Below are positions 16,709 to 24,467 of a stretch of 46,793 nucleotides of DNA, in pieces. The position numbers and the translations under genes were made by a program. Where the stretch lies: contig CAUTYX010000012.1 in NCBI GenBank assembly GCA_963542695.1, positions 1 through 46,793 on the forward strand, written 5' to 3'. Origin of the DNA: RUG100 sp963542695. GTDB lineage: Bacteria > Bacillota > Clostridia > Peptostreptococcales > Anaerovoracaceae. A model generated the notes under the pieces. It was given only the letters and a program-made list of their open reading frames with translations. It was not told the origin of the DNA and did no database searches. Within the stretch, counting starts at the first letter, position 1, and every line of letters starts with the position of its first letter.

Positions 16709-18222
16709 ATATCAAAGAAGCTAAGATACAAATAGAGCGAGCAGTGGGAATTTATCTGACCAAGGACAAGCTGGGAAATTATCGCATTCCTATTAGGCAG
16801 CAGCGGCCGGTATATTTACTGGGGGCGCCGGGTATCGGAAAAACGGCTATTGTAGAGCAAGTGGCAAGGGAAATGGATTTGGCGTTGGTAACGTATTCCA
16901 TGACCCACCACACCAGACAGAGTGCCCTGGGACTGCCCTTTATTGTCCATAAAGAGTATCGGAACCACTCTTTTGACATTTCCCAGTATACCATGAGTGA
17001 AATTGTGGCTTCGGTATATGAAACCATTGAAAAAAGCGGGAAAAATGAAGGAATTTTGTTTTTAGATGAAATCAATTGTGTGTCGGAAACACTGGCGCCC
17101 TCTATGTTGCAATTTTTGCAGTACAAAACCTTTGGACGCCATCAAATTCCGGAAGGCTGGGTAATCATAACCGCCGGAAATCCTCCTCAGTACAATCGTT
17201 CCGTCCGTGAATTTGATATGGTAACTTTGGACCGTGTCAAACTGCTGGAAGTGGAAGCCGCCTACCAGCCGTGGCGGGAATACGCTGTAAACAAAGGGCT
17301 TCATGGGGCGGTGATGTCTTATTTGGACATTCGAAAAAGCGATTTTTACGTTATTGAAAACACTCCCAAAGGACGTTCCTATGTGACGGCGCGAGGTTGG
17401 GAAGACTTGTCTAAGGCCATATATCTTTACGAAGAAAACGGATATCCGGTAGAGGAATCTTTAATCCAACAATATTTGCATCACCAACGGATTAGTGGTA
17501 ATTTTATCAATTACTATCAGCTATATGCAAAATATAAAAAAGACTATGCGGTAGATAAAATTTTAGCCGGAGAAGCCGGCAAAGAGATAGCCAGAAGAGC
17601 CGTTAAGGCTGGATTTGATGAACGGTTATCTTTAATGGCTTTGCTGTTTACGGCGGTAAAAGAAGATATTGCAGAGGTGGTGACAAAAGAAAAGCAGCTG
17701 CAAAGCTTGCTGCAGATTCTTCGTCGTGTAAAAAAACAATGGAAAAAGCAACAAGGAGATTTGATAGGGATTTTAGATAATGAGATACAGCAGCAACAAG
17801 AAAGTATCCGACAAAGGGAAGGTGCCAATACCGTAGATATACAGACCAAAGCCGTATATCAAATACTGGAACGAACTTTAAAAAAATACAAACAGAGTAT
17901 TCTGATGGCAGATACAATAGAGGGAGAGGAAACAGATGAGTTTTCCATTATTTCCTCTGATTTTTCCTGTCAAGTAAGACAGATGAAAGAGCGTGGAGAG
18001 CAGGCTTTAAACGCCCTGGATAATGTCTTTGCCTTTGTAGAGGACGTCTTTGGAGATGGTCATGAAATGTTGGTATTGGTAACGGATTTGACAGTTAGCT
18101 ATCCTTGCGCGTACTTTATTAATCAAAGAGGCTGCAAGGCGTATTTTGCATACAGCAAGAAATACAGAGTTCGTGACCGGCAGCAGCGAATTGAAGAAGA
18201 AATGGAGCGATTGGAAATATGA
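16705..18222 (+). CDS. MoxR family AAA+ ATPase
   Basis: 505 residues. Walker A GAPGIGKT (40-47), Walker B ILFLDEIN (D121, E122) and sensor-1 asparagine in IITAGNPPQYN (N159) mark a MoxR-type AAA+ module; the last 250 residues carry the lid and a helical, coiled-coil-rich extension (about 330-400). It should hydrolyse ATP to remodel a partner together with the VWA protein. It starts with TTG at 16705, sharing TTGA with the upstream stop; GAGGAGG at 16691-16697 supports it, and the ATG at 16698 is out of frame. Its own stop overlaps the LRR gene start (ATGA). Confidence 0.88.
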   Translation: MNIKEAKIQIERAVGIYLTKDKLGNYRIPIRQQRPVYLLGAPGIGKTAIVEQVAREMDLALVTYSMTHHTRQSALGLPFIVHKEYRNHSFDISQYTMSEIVASVYETIEKSGKNEGILFLDEINCVSETLAPSMLQFLQYKTFGRHQIPEGWVIITAGNPPQYNRSVREFDMVTLDRVKLLEVEAAYQPWREYAVNKGLHGAVMSYLDIRKSDFYVIENTPKGRSYVTARGWEDLSKAIYLYEENGYPVEESLIQQYLHHQRISGNFINYYQLYAKYKKDYAVDKILAGEAGKEIARRAVKAGFDERLSLMALLFTAVKEDIAEVVTKEKQLQSLLQILRRVKKQWKKQQGDLIGILDNEIQQQQESIRQREGANTVDIQTKAVYQILERTLKKYKQSILMADTIEGEETDEFSIISSDFSCQVRQMKERGEQALNALDNVFAFVEDVFGDGHEMLVLVTDLTVSYPCAYFINQRGCKAYFAYSKKYRVRDRQQRIEEEMERLEI

Positions 18223-19727
18223 GTACATACACGTATCATAAAAATAAAGACGGTATTATAATAACCGGATTTGAAGGAACCGACGATGATGTACTGGAAA
18301 TTCCATGGGAGATTGAGGGGATTCCTGTTACGGCCATTGGAGAAGAAGCATTTTATCGTGCCGGTGAAGCCATTGAAAAAATCATTGTACCGGATACGGT
18401 AACGAGAATTTACGACAATGCTTTTCTTGCCATTCCTTGGATGCGGGAAATCAAGCTTTCGGAAAACCTGGTATATCTAGGCGAAAATATTGTAGATATG
18501 TCTCTTGTAGCAAAGTTGTCTATCCCGAAAACCGTGAAGGAAATTCGCTGTCCTTGGAGTTACAACTGGCTGCAAATACAGGTGGCAGAAGAGAATCCGT
18601 ATTATATTTCCATTGGAGAGGGTCTGTACGAAAAAAGACAAGACGGTCTTGCTTTGGCCGGGGTCTGTCGTAAGGAAGAGATTTCTTTTTATGAAGTGTC
18701 ACCGGGAACCGTTGCCGTCTTAGACAATGCCTTTGATGAAAACTATTATCTGAAAAAAATTCTACTGCCCACAGGGTTGATAGAAATCGGTTCTTTTGCT
18801 TTTTCCGGTTGCGACAAGCTGGAAGACATTAACTTGCCGGAAGGTTTGCAGCGTCTTGGTAAAGAAGCGTTTCACTCCTGTCAAAGCTTGCATCGACTGC
18901 ATATACCGGCATCTCTTGTTCAACTGGGAAGGGAAGTCCTGCAGGAAACGTACAATTGGAACCGGCATAATCCGGGTATTTGTGATGTTACCATTGCGAA
19001 GGAAAATCCGGTTTTTTATATAGAAGACGGCGCCGTTTTTCAGAAGGGCAAAGAGGGCAAACTAACCTTGCTTTCGTATATGAAGGCAAAGGAAGAATCG
19101 GAAGAAAGAGCTGTCTATCAAGTCCCGGAAGGGGTAACAGAAATTGCACCTTTGGCGTTTTTGCGAAGCAACTTGCGGTGCATTACCTTGGCTGAATCGA
19201 TGGATCAAATTGGCCGGAATGCCTTTTGGGGTTGTGAAAAATTAGAAACAGTGGAGATTTATAGGGACAAGGTGGTTTTGTATATTCCTCAAAAACCGGT
19301 ATTTCGAAAAAATAACATTACAGAGGGGTTTTATCATGTGAAACCGGCTTCTTCCCCCAAAACAGATGCAGAGGTTCATTTTGATTATGGCATGTATGAT
19401 GACGCTTTTGAAACCTATTCCTACAAAGACGAGCAGTGCCTTATGGCTTGTTGCAGGCTGGGATACCCGGTTGCACTGTCCGAAGAAAAGCAGGCTTCTT
19501 ACATGGAATGGCTCTGCCGGTACTTGGAAGAAATCGTTGTAGAAATTTGCAAAAGCAATAATTCAAAAGCCATAGAGGCGATGTTGGAGGTAGGGGTTCT
19601 TAACAGGGAAAATATCGATACTGTCATTGAAACCATGCAGCAGCAGGAAGCGACCGAATTGTTGGCTTTTGTAATGGAAGAAAAACAGACTCGTTTTGGC
19701 AACTGGGAACCGGACTTTAGCTTGTAG
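18219..19727 (+). CDS. Cytoplasmic leucine-rich repeat protein (LRR_5/BspA type)
   Basis: 502 residues without signal peptide or membrane helix. LRR_5 units recur from about residue 35 to 365: IPVTAIGEEAFYRA, VTRIYDNAFLAI, GLIEIGSFAFSGCDKLEDI, GLQRLGKEAFHSCQSL, GVTEIAPLAFLRS and SMDQIGRNAFWGCEKLETV. The last 120 residues are helical and ankyrin-like (LMACCRLGYPV, AIEAMLEVGVLNREN). Most BspA-type LRR proteins are secreted; a cytoplasmic one encoded in a 4-base overlap with a MoxR ATPase suggests the LRR face recognises a target or partner for the ATPase. Function not established. Confidence 0.85.
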   Translation: MSTYTYHKNKDGIIITGFEGTDDDVLEIPWEIEGIPVTAIGEEAFYRAGEAIEKIIVPDTVTRIYDNAFLAIPWMREIKLSENLVYLGENIVDMSLVAKLSIPKTVKEIRCPWSYNWLQIQVAEENPYYISIGEGLYEKRQDGLALAGVCRKEEISFYEVSPGTVAVLDNAFDENYYLKKILLPTGLIEIGSFAFSGCDKLEDINLPEGLQRLGKEAFHSCQSLHRLHIPASLVQLGREVLQETYNWNRHNPGICDVTIAKENPVFYIEDGAVFQKGKEGKLTLLSYMKAKEESEERAVYQVPEGVTEIAPLAFLRSNLRCITLAESMDQIGRNAFWGCEKLETVEIYRDKVVLYIPQKPVFRKNNITEGFYHVKPASSPKTDAEVHFDYGMYDDAFETYSYKDEQCLMACCRLGYPVALSEEKQASYMEWLCRYLEEIVVEICKSNNSKAIEAMLEVGVLNRENIDTVIETMQQQEATELLAFVMEEKQTRFGNWEPDFSL

Positions 19728-19776
19728 ATAGGACAACAGCATTCTTCAATGGAATTATCATAACCTACTTTTGCCT

Positions 19777-19805
19777 TTGCTCCTGTCGCCGCTATGGTAT
19801 ATAAT
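19777..19805 (+). promoter_or_regulatory. Candidate promoter of the sigma-like/hisD operon
   Basis: TTGCTC (19777-19782), 17-bp spacer and a consensus TATAAT (19800-19805), about 65 bases before the start at 19871. I see no terminator between the LRR gene and this promoter, so read-through is possible. Confidence 0.5.
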
Positions 19806-19870
19806 CTGTATCAGATTCATTGAATTCTCAGGAGAAAAAAGAAAGTTACTAAAAGAGAGTTACTATAGTA

Positions 19871-20743
19871 ATGGAACAAACGGAACCAAAAAAATTAGAT
19901 GAGCATTTGCGAACAGCCAGTGTTGCTTTCCTTCGCGGAAACGACATGGCCTTTCAGATGATATATGAAAGTACCAGTCAGACTCTCTATTTATTTGCGT
20001 TGCTTTTAGTTCAAGAGGAAGAAAAGGCTGCTGTACTTTTAAAGGAATCCTATATTCGAATGATCGACGCCATGGAATCCATGAAAAAGCCGGATAACTT
20101 TTATCTTTTGGCTAAGAGAATGATGCGCAATTTGGTGATTTTTACCAATCAAAAAGATTATCAAATGGAGCGGGAAATCTATGGAAATGAAGAAGGTGGA
20201 GAAGACCTTGCCATGGATGATCTTTTAATAGAACGTAATAATCTTGCATTTACCCACAAGGCTGATGATGAAAAGGTAACCCGGGTAATTGGTGCCCATT
20301 TTAAGACCCTTTCCATGGAGGAGAGGGTGGCTCTTGTGTCTTTTTTCTATGAACGGATGAAGCTGAACGAAATCGGTTTATTGCTGGATTGTAACCGGGC
20401 TCAGGTGAAATCGTTGATTCACAGTGCTCGCGAAAAGATTCGCCAGCGTCTGCTCAAATACGAGGAGGAAAAGGGAATCGTTATTACCAGTATTTCCCTC
20501 TATTTCAAAAAAAGCCTGGAAATCTACGCCAAAGGTCGTCAGCTTCCCGATGATCTGGAAAAGGATATTTTAAATGATGTGAAGGATTCCGTATTACGCC
20601 GCCGGATACTACAGTACGATGCGGAAAACAAACAGCCAAAACAGACGACGAAGATAACCGGCAGAGGCATTAAATTGGCGGTAATCATAACCTTGACGGC
20701 GGTGGCTATACTGGTGGCATTTTTGGCAGGGTATACGTTATAG
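19871..20743 (+). CDS. Sigma-70-like (ECF-type) protein with C-terminal membrane anchor
   Basis: 290 residues. The N-terminal half resembles region 2 of ECF sigma factors (residues about 15-95; AFLRGNDMAFQMIYESTSQT, RMMRNLVIF) and residues about 145-200 resemble region 4 (FKTLSMEERVALVSFFYERM, LNEIGLLLDCNRAQVKSLIH, SAREKIRQRL). Unlike a standard sigma factor it continues for 90 residues and ends with a transmembrane helix (about 268-288) with almost no outside tail. An anchored sigma domain could be held at the membrane until released, or be an anti-sigma-like fusion; both are inference. 21 bases before a small membrane protein gene. Confidence 0.75.
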   Translation: MEQTEPKKLDEHLRTASVAFLRGNDMAFQMIYESTSQTLYLFALLLVQEEEKAAVLLKESYIRMIDAMESMKKPDNFYLLAKRMMRNLVIFTNQKDYQMEREIYGNEEGGEDLAMDDLLIERNNLAFTHKADDEKVTRVIGAHFKTLSMEERVALVSFFYERMKLNEIGLLLDCNRAQVKSLIHSAREKIRQRLLKYEEEKGIVITSISLYFKKSLEIYAKGRQLPDDLEKDILNDVKDSVLRRRILQYDAENKQPKQTTKITGRGIKLAVIITLTAVAILVAFLAGYTL

Positions 20744-20764
20744 ACAATATATGAAGGAGATATA

Positions 20765-21037
20765 ATGGCAGAAAACAAGGCGGGATATACCTGGTACGAA
20801 AAATTAGCAAGAATCATTGTTATTATTGCAGCGGTTGCTGTGGTAGTCTTGGTTGCTGTAAACATGACAGGAATTTGGCCACATGGTGGTGCCAGACCCT
20901 ATGTATTTCTGACTCTTGGAATTATGTTGGCAGCAGAATGCGTCGGTCTTTTTAGAGAGCGACGGAAGGTAGCCATTGTTTGCATTTTGGCATCGGCAGC
21001 GGTGATTGTCGGCGGATTTTTGAAAGTGGTTCTGTAA
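20765..21037 (+). CDS. Small membrane protein of unknown function
   Basis: 90 residues with three hydrophobic segments (about 15-33, 43-60 and 66-88) and short charged loops (RERRK). GAAGGAGATATA immediately precedes ATG. Encoded between the membrane-anchored sigma-like gene and hisD, with gaps of 21 and about 15 bases, so the three are probably co-transcribed. It could be the membrane partner of the sigma-like protein; no family recognised. Confidence 0.7.
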   Translation: MAENKAGYTWYEKLARIIVIIAAVAVVVLVAVNMTGIWPHGGARPYVFLTLGIMLAAECVGLFRERRKVAIVCILASAAVIVGGFLKVVL

Positions 21038-21052
21038 GGGTAGGGAGAGATG

Positions 21053-22312
21053 ATGAAAGTAATAAAAAAAGCTCGCCAGCGGGCTAAAGAAGATACACAG
21101 GAACTGCAGGAAACTGTGAGGAGCATTATTGATAGAGTAGTGGAAGAAGGAGATGATGCATTATTTGAGTATGCCCTCCGATTTGACGGGTACAAGAGAG
21201 AATTCCTGCAGGTTTCTAAAGAAGAAATACAGGCAGCTTATGACAAAATAAGCCAAGAGGATTTGGAGGATTTAAAAGCGGCCCACGAAAATATTACGGC
21301 TTTTGCCGAAAAGCAAAAGGAATGCCTATTGCCACTGGAGAACTTTAGTCCCAAAGAAGGGATTTTTTTAGGTCACCGGGTGCTGCCCGTCAGCAGCTGT
21401 ATGTGCTACGTCCCCGGAGGACGCTTTCCTTTATATTCTTCGGCATTGATGTTGGTAACACCGGCAAAAGCAGCCGGTGTAAAACGAGTGGCAACAGCAG
21501 CGCCGGTAGTTCACGGTACGGGGGAAATCCACTATAAGACATTGGTTGCTATGGATCTTGCCGGTGCCGATGAGATTTATGCTGTAGGAGGCGCCCAGGC
21601 CATAGCTGCTTTTTCCTACGGCACAGAGTCTATAAAGCCGGTGGACATGATTGTAGGTCCGGGGAATCGTTATGTGGCAGAAGCAAAAAGGCAGTGCTAT
21701 GGACAGGTTGGTATAGATTTTGTAGCAGGCCCATCGGAGGTTCTTGTAATTGCTGATGAATATGCCAGAGCCGATGTGGTGGCAGCGGATATGTTGGCGC
21801 AGGCTGAACACGATCCCAATGCCAAGGCCATTTTAATAACTACCAGCGAATTCTTTGGGAAAGAAGTCATTGCCGCTGTGGAGAAGGAGCTGGACTGGCT
21901 TCCTACAGCAGAGACGGCGAAATCTTCCTGGGATGCCTATGGGGAGGTGGCGGTTGTTAGTTCTTTAACAGAGGCTGTTGCCTTATCCAACGAATATGCA
22001 CCGGAGCATTTGGAAGTAAATGTGGCAAATCCTGATGACATTATTGAATCCTTATATAACTATGGATCCATGTTTATTGGTGGCAATACGGCAGAAGTCT
22101 TTGGCGACTACGCCAGTGGCACAAACCATACGCTGCCTACCATCAAAGCTTCTCGCTACACCGGCGGCGTTTGGGTGGGCACCTTCTTAAAGGTTTGTAC
22201 CTGGCAGAGCATGACACCGGAGGCTTCTAAAAAGCTGGCACCTCTTGTAAACCGCTTGGCGGAAGGGGAAGGGTTAATGGCTCACGCCCAAGCTGCCAAA
22301 AAGAGATTTTAG
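21053..22312 (+). CDS. hisD: Histidinol dehydrogenase
   Basis: About 419 residues, full length. Zinc-dependent, it oxidises L-histidinol to L-histidine in two NAD+ steps. Conserved residues are present: AQAEHDPNA (zinc ligands Q and H), the catalytic pair in YAPEHLE (Glu-His), DYASGTNHTLPT and the C-terminal zinc histidine in GLMAHAQAA; PGGRFPLYSSALML and VAGPSEVLV are also typical. ATG occurs at 21050 and 21053; GGGAG at 21043-21047 favours the second. No other his gene is in the window, so it is an orphan here and may belong to the HisD-like group acting on other alcohols. It is the end of the operon: a terminator follows 66 bases later. Confidence 0.88.
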   Translation: MKVIKKARQRAKEDTQELQETVRSIIDRVVEEGDDALFEYALRFDGYKREFLQVSKEEIQAAYDKISQEDLEDLKAAHENITAFAEKQKECLLPLENFSPKEGIFLGHRVLPVSSCMCYVPGGRFPLYSSALMLVTPAKAAGVKRVATAAPVVHGTGEIHYKTLVAMDLAGADEIYAVGGAQAIAAFSYGTESIKPVDMIVGPGNRYVAEAKRQCYGQVGIDFVAGPSEVLVIADEYARADVVAADMLAQAEHDPNAKAILITTSEFFGKEVIAAVEKELDWLPTAETAKSSWDAYGEVAVVSSLTEAVALSNEYAPEHLEVNVANPDDIIESLYNYGSMFIGGNTAEVFGDYASGTNHTLPTIKASRYTGGVWVGTFLKVCTWQSMTPEASKKLAPLVNRLAEGEGLMAHAQAAKKRF

Positions 22313-22378
22313 AGAAACTTTGAAACAAGCTTAACAAACTGTAAGAATACACAGAAAAATGTATAAGAAAAAACACGC

Positions 22379-22404
22379 AAAACCGCTGATTTCAACGGTT
22401 TTTT
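22379..22404 (+). terminator. Intrinsic terminator after hisD
   Basis: AAAACCG (22379-22385) and CGGTTTT (22396-22402) with a ten-base loop and a run of six T. Good class I terminator. Confidence 0.85.
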
Positions 22405-22406
22405 GA

Positions 22407-22425
22407 TAAAATGTAATTAGTTTCA
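22407..22425 (+). promoter_or_regulatory. Upstream copy of a LacI/CcpA-like operator
   Basis: TAAAATGTAATTAGTTTCA, 17 of 19 bases identical to the downstream copy at 22558-22576; the two differences replace the central CG by TA. The copies are 151 bp apart, close to a whole number of helical turns, flanking the likely promoter. Confidence 0.45.
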
Positions 22426-22462
22426 TCTAATTTGACAGAATATTTCAAATACATCTTTACAA

Positions 22463-22492
22463 TTGAGGAAGACTAGTCTAATATAGTATAAA
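22463..22492 (+). promoter_or_regulatory. Candidate promoter of the hydrogenase operon
   Basis: TTGAGG (22463-22468), an 18-bp spacer and TATAAA (22487-22492). It lies between the two operator-like repeats and about 125 bases upstream of the start codon, leaving a leader with one operator copy inside it. Confidence 0.35.
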
Positions 22493-22562
22493 ATCCCCTA
22501 ATACAAGAAAATGGGTAAAACTTGTTTTTTTGTATACAGAGATGAAGGGAATCGGGGTAAAA

Positions 22563-22576
22563 TGTAATCGGTTTCA
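22563..22576 (+). promoter_or_regulatory. cre-like operator (CcpA or other LacI-family regulator)
   Basis: TGTAATCGGTTTCA fits the cre consensus TGWAANCGNTNWCA at every position. It lies downstream of the likely promoter and 40 bases before the start codon, where a bound repressor would block elongation. This suggests carbon-source control of the hydrogenase operon. Confidence 0.6.
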
Positions 22577-22616
22577 CTCATCTCATACTTATATTCACTA
22601 CCTGAAAGGAGACGAA

Positions 22617-24467
22617 ATGAGCAGGCTAGACTTGAAAACTCAGGGAAAGGCTCAAAAAGTAGTCGGCGAACTCTATGAGAGTCTGGAACGAAGAGTTGCA
22701 GCCAGTCACCCGGGGCTATGTCCCGTTGACATGGCCGGTGCATTTTTAAGACTATGTCACGGACAGAGTTGCGGAAAGTGTGTGCCATGTAGAGTAGGAC
22801 TGGGCAAACTGGAAGAAATTATCGATGATATTTTAGACGGCGATAAGGATGTTACGTCATACACTATGTCGGTTTTAAAGGGAACGGCCAGAGCTATTTA
22901 TGACAGTGCAGACTGTGCTATTGGGTACGAAGCGGCAAGAATGGTGCTTCATACATTAGATGCCTTTGCAGAAGACTATATTTCTCACATTGAAAAGGGT
23001 GTCTGTGCCAAGAACATTCGTGAATACCAGGAATCTATTCCTTGTGTCGGCGGATGTCCTGCCAGAGTCGATATTCCCGGTTACGTTGCCTTGGTTAATG
23101 CTGGCAAACCGACAGAGGCTGTGGAGCTTATTAAAAAGGACAACCCGTTCCCGACAGCTTGTGCCCTTGTCTGTGAGCACCCATGTGAACTTCACTGTAG
23201 ACGTTCCATGGTTGACTCTCCTATTAATATTCGCGGCATCAAAAGATACGCTGTTGATAATGCCAAGAACATTCGTGTTCCAAAGAAGGCAGAATCAACC
23301 GGCAAAAAGATTGCTATCATCGGAGGCGGTCCATCCGGATTGACGGCTGCATACTACCTGCAGATTATGGGTCACCAGTGTACTATCTTTGATAAGAGAA
23401 AGCATCTAGGCGGTATGCTTCGCTATGGTATTCCTAGCTATCGTTTGCCAAGAGAGAGACTGCAGGAAGACATCGATGCCGTTTTGGATCTGGGCGTTGA
23501 GGTTCATTCCGAAGCCGATATTGGGAATGTAGATGCTATTCGCGAACTGAGAAATGAATACGATGCCATCTATATTGCTATCGGTGCTCATTCTTTCTCC
23601 AAACTCCGCATTGAAGGAGAAGATGCTCGTGGTGTCCTGTCTGCAGTAGAAATGCTCCGTGCCGTTGGTGATGGAGAAATGATGGATTTAACCGGCAAGA
23701 ACGTTTGTGTCGTAGGTGGTGGTAACGTTGCTATGGACGTGGCCAGAACATCCAAGAGAATGGGTGCCAAGGAAGTAAACATTATTTACAGACGTCGCCG
23801 GGAAGATATGACAGCCCACAACGTAGAAATCGAAGGCGCCATCGCCGACGGTTGCGAAGTGGTTACGTTGAAAGCCCCTTCTCGTGTAGAAGTTGATGAA
23901 AACGGGGATGTTAAAGGATTGTGGGTACAGCCACAGCTTATCGGTTTGGTTGACGGAAGCGGTAGACCAAAACCGGGCAAAGCCGACTGTCCCGAAGAAC
24001 TCTTTGAATGTGATATTGTTATTGCGGCCATTGGACAGAAAATCGAATCCGGTCCATTTAAAGAACTGGGAATCGCAACAAAGCGAGGCACCTTTAGTGC
24101 GGACGAACGTTGCATCGTATCCAATGTAGAGGGCGTATATGCCGGTGGGGACTGTGTAACAGGTCCTGCAACTGCCATCCTTTCCATTGCAGCAGGAAAA
24201 ACGGCTGCCGCCAATATTGATGAATACCTTGGGTATGCCCACGAAATTACTGTGGATGTAGAAATTCCTGTTGCCAGACCTATTGATAGACCGGCTACAG
24301 GCCGTGTACAACTGCGAGAACGTCCGACATCTGAAAAGCATCGTGACTTCTTGGAATTGGAAGTTGGCATGACAGAAGAAGAAGCCCTGCAAGAATCGTC
24401 CAGATGTTTGCGCTGTGACCATTTTGGAATGGGCTGTTTCAAGGGAGGTCGTGAGAAGACATGGTAA
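22617..24467 (+). CDS. GltD-like FAD/NAD(P)-binding flavoprotein with NuoF-type iron-sulfur N-terminus, hydrogenase partner
   Basis: 616 residues. The N-terminus resembles the C-terminal cluster domain of NuoF (SCGKCVPCR with C52, C55, C58, then C100). Next comes the DPYD/GltD-type iron-sulfur domain (CVGGCPARVDIPGY, CALVCEHPCELHCRR; about 143-195), then an FAD fold (IAIIGGGPSGLTAAYYL, about 232-250) and an NAD(P) fold (VCVVGGGNVAMDVAR); a cysteine pair CLRC is near the C-terminus. Start set at 22617 by GAAAGGAGACGAA; the frame opens earlier but without a ribosome site. It overlaps the [FeFe] hydrogenase gene by 7 bases, so the pair should couple NAD(P)H to H2 chemistry, the layout of the glutamate-synthase-linked (A2-type) hydrogenases as I recall them. 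Confidence 0.85.
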   Translation: MSRLDLKTQGKAQKVVGELYESLERRVAASHPGLCPVDMAGAFLRLCHGQSCGKCVPCRVGLGKLEEIIDDILDGDKDVTSYTMSVLKGTARAIYDSADCAIGYEAARMVLHTLDAFAEDYISHIEKGVCAKNIREYQESIPCVGGCPARVDIPGYVALVNAGKPTEAVELIKKDNPFPTACALVCEHPCELHCRRSMVDSPINIRGIKRYAVDNAKNIRVPKKAESTGKKIAIIGGGPSGLTAAYYLQIMGHQCTIFDKRKHLGGMLRYGIPSYRLPRERLQEDIDAVLDLGVEVHSEADIGNVDAIRELRNEYDAIYIAIGAHSFSKLRIEGEDARGVLSAVEMLRAVGDGEMMDLTGKNVCVVGGGNVAMDVARTSKRMGAKEVNIIYRRRREDMTAHNVEIEGAIADGCEVVTLKAPSRVEVDENGDVKGLWVQPQLIGLVDGSGRPKPGKADCPEELFECDIVIAAIGQKIESGPFKELGIATKRGTFSADERCIVSNVEGVYAGGDCVTGPATAILSIAAGKTAAANIDEYLGYAHEITVDVEIPVARPIDRPATGRVQLRERPTSEKHRDFLELEVGMTEEEALQESSRCLRCDHFGMGCFKGGREKTW

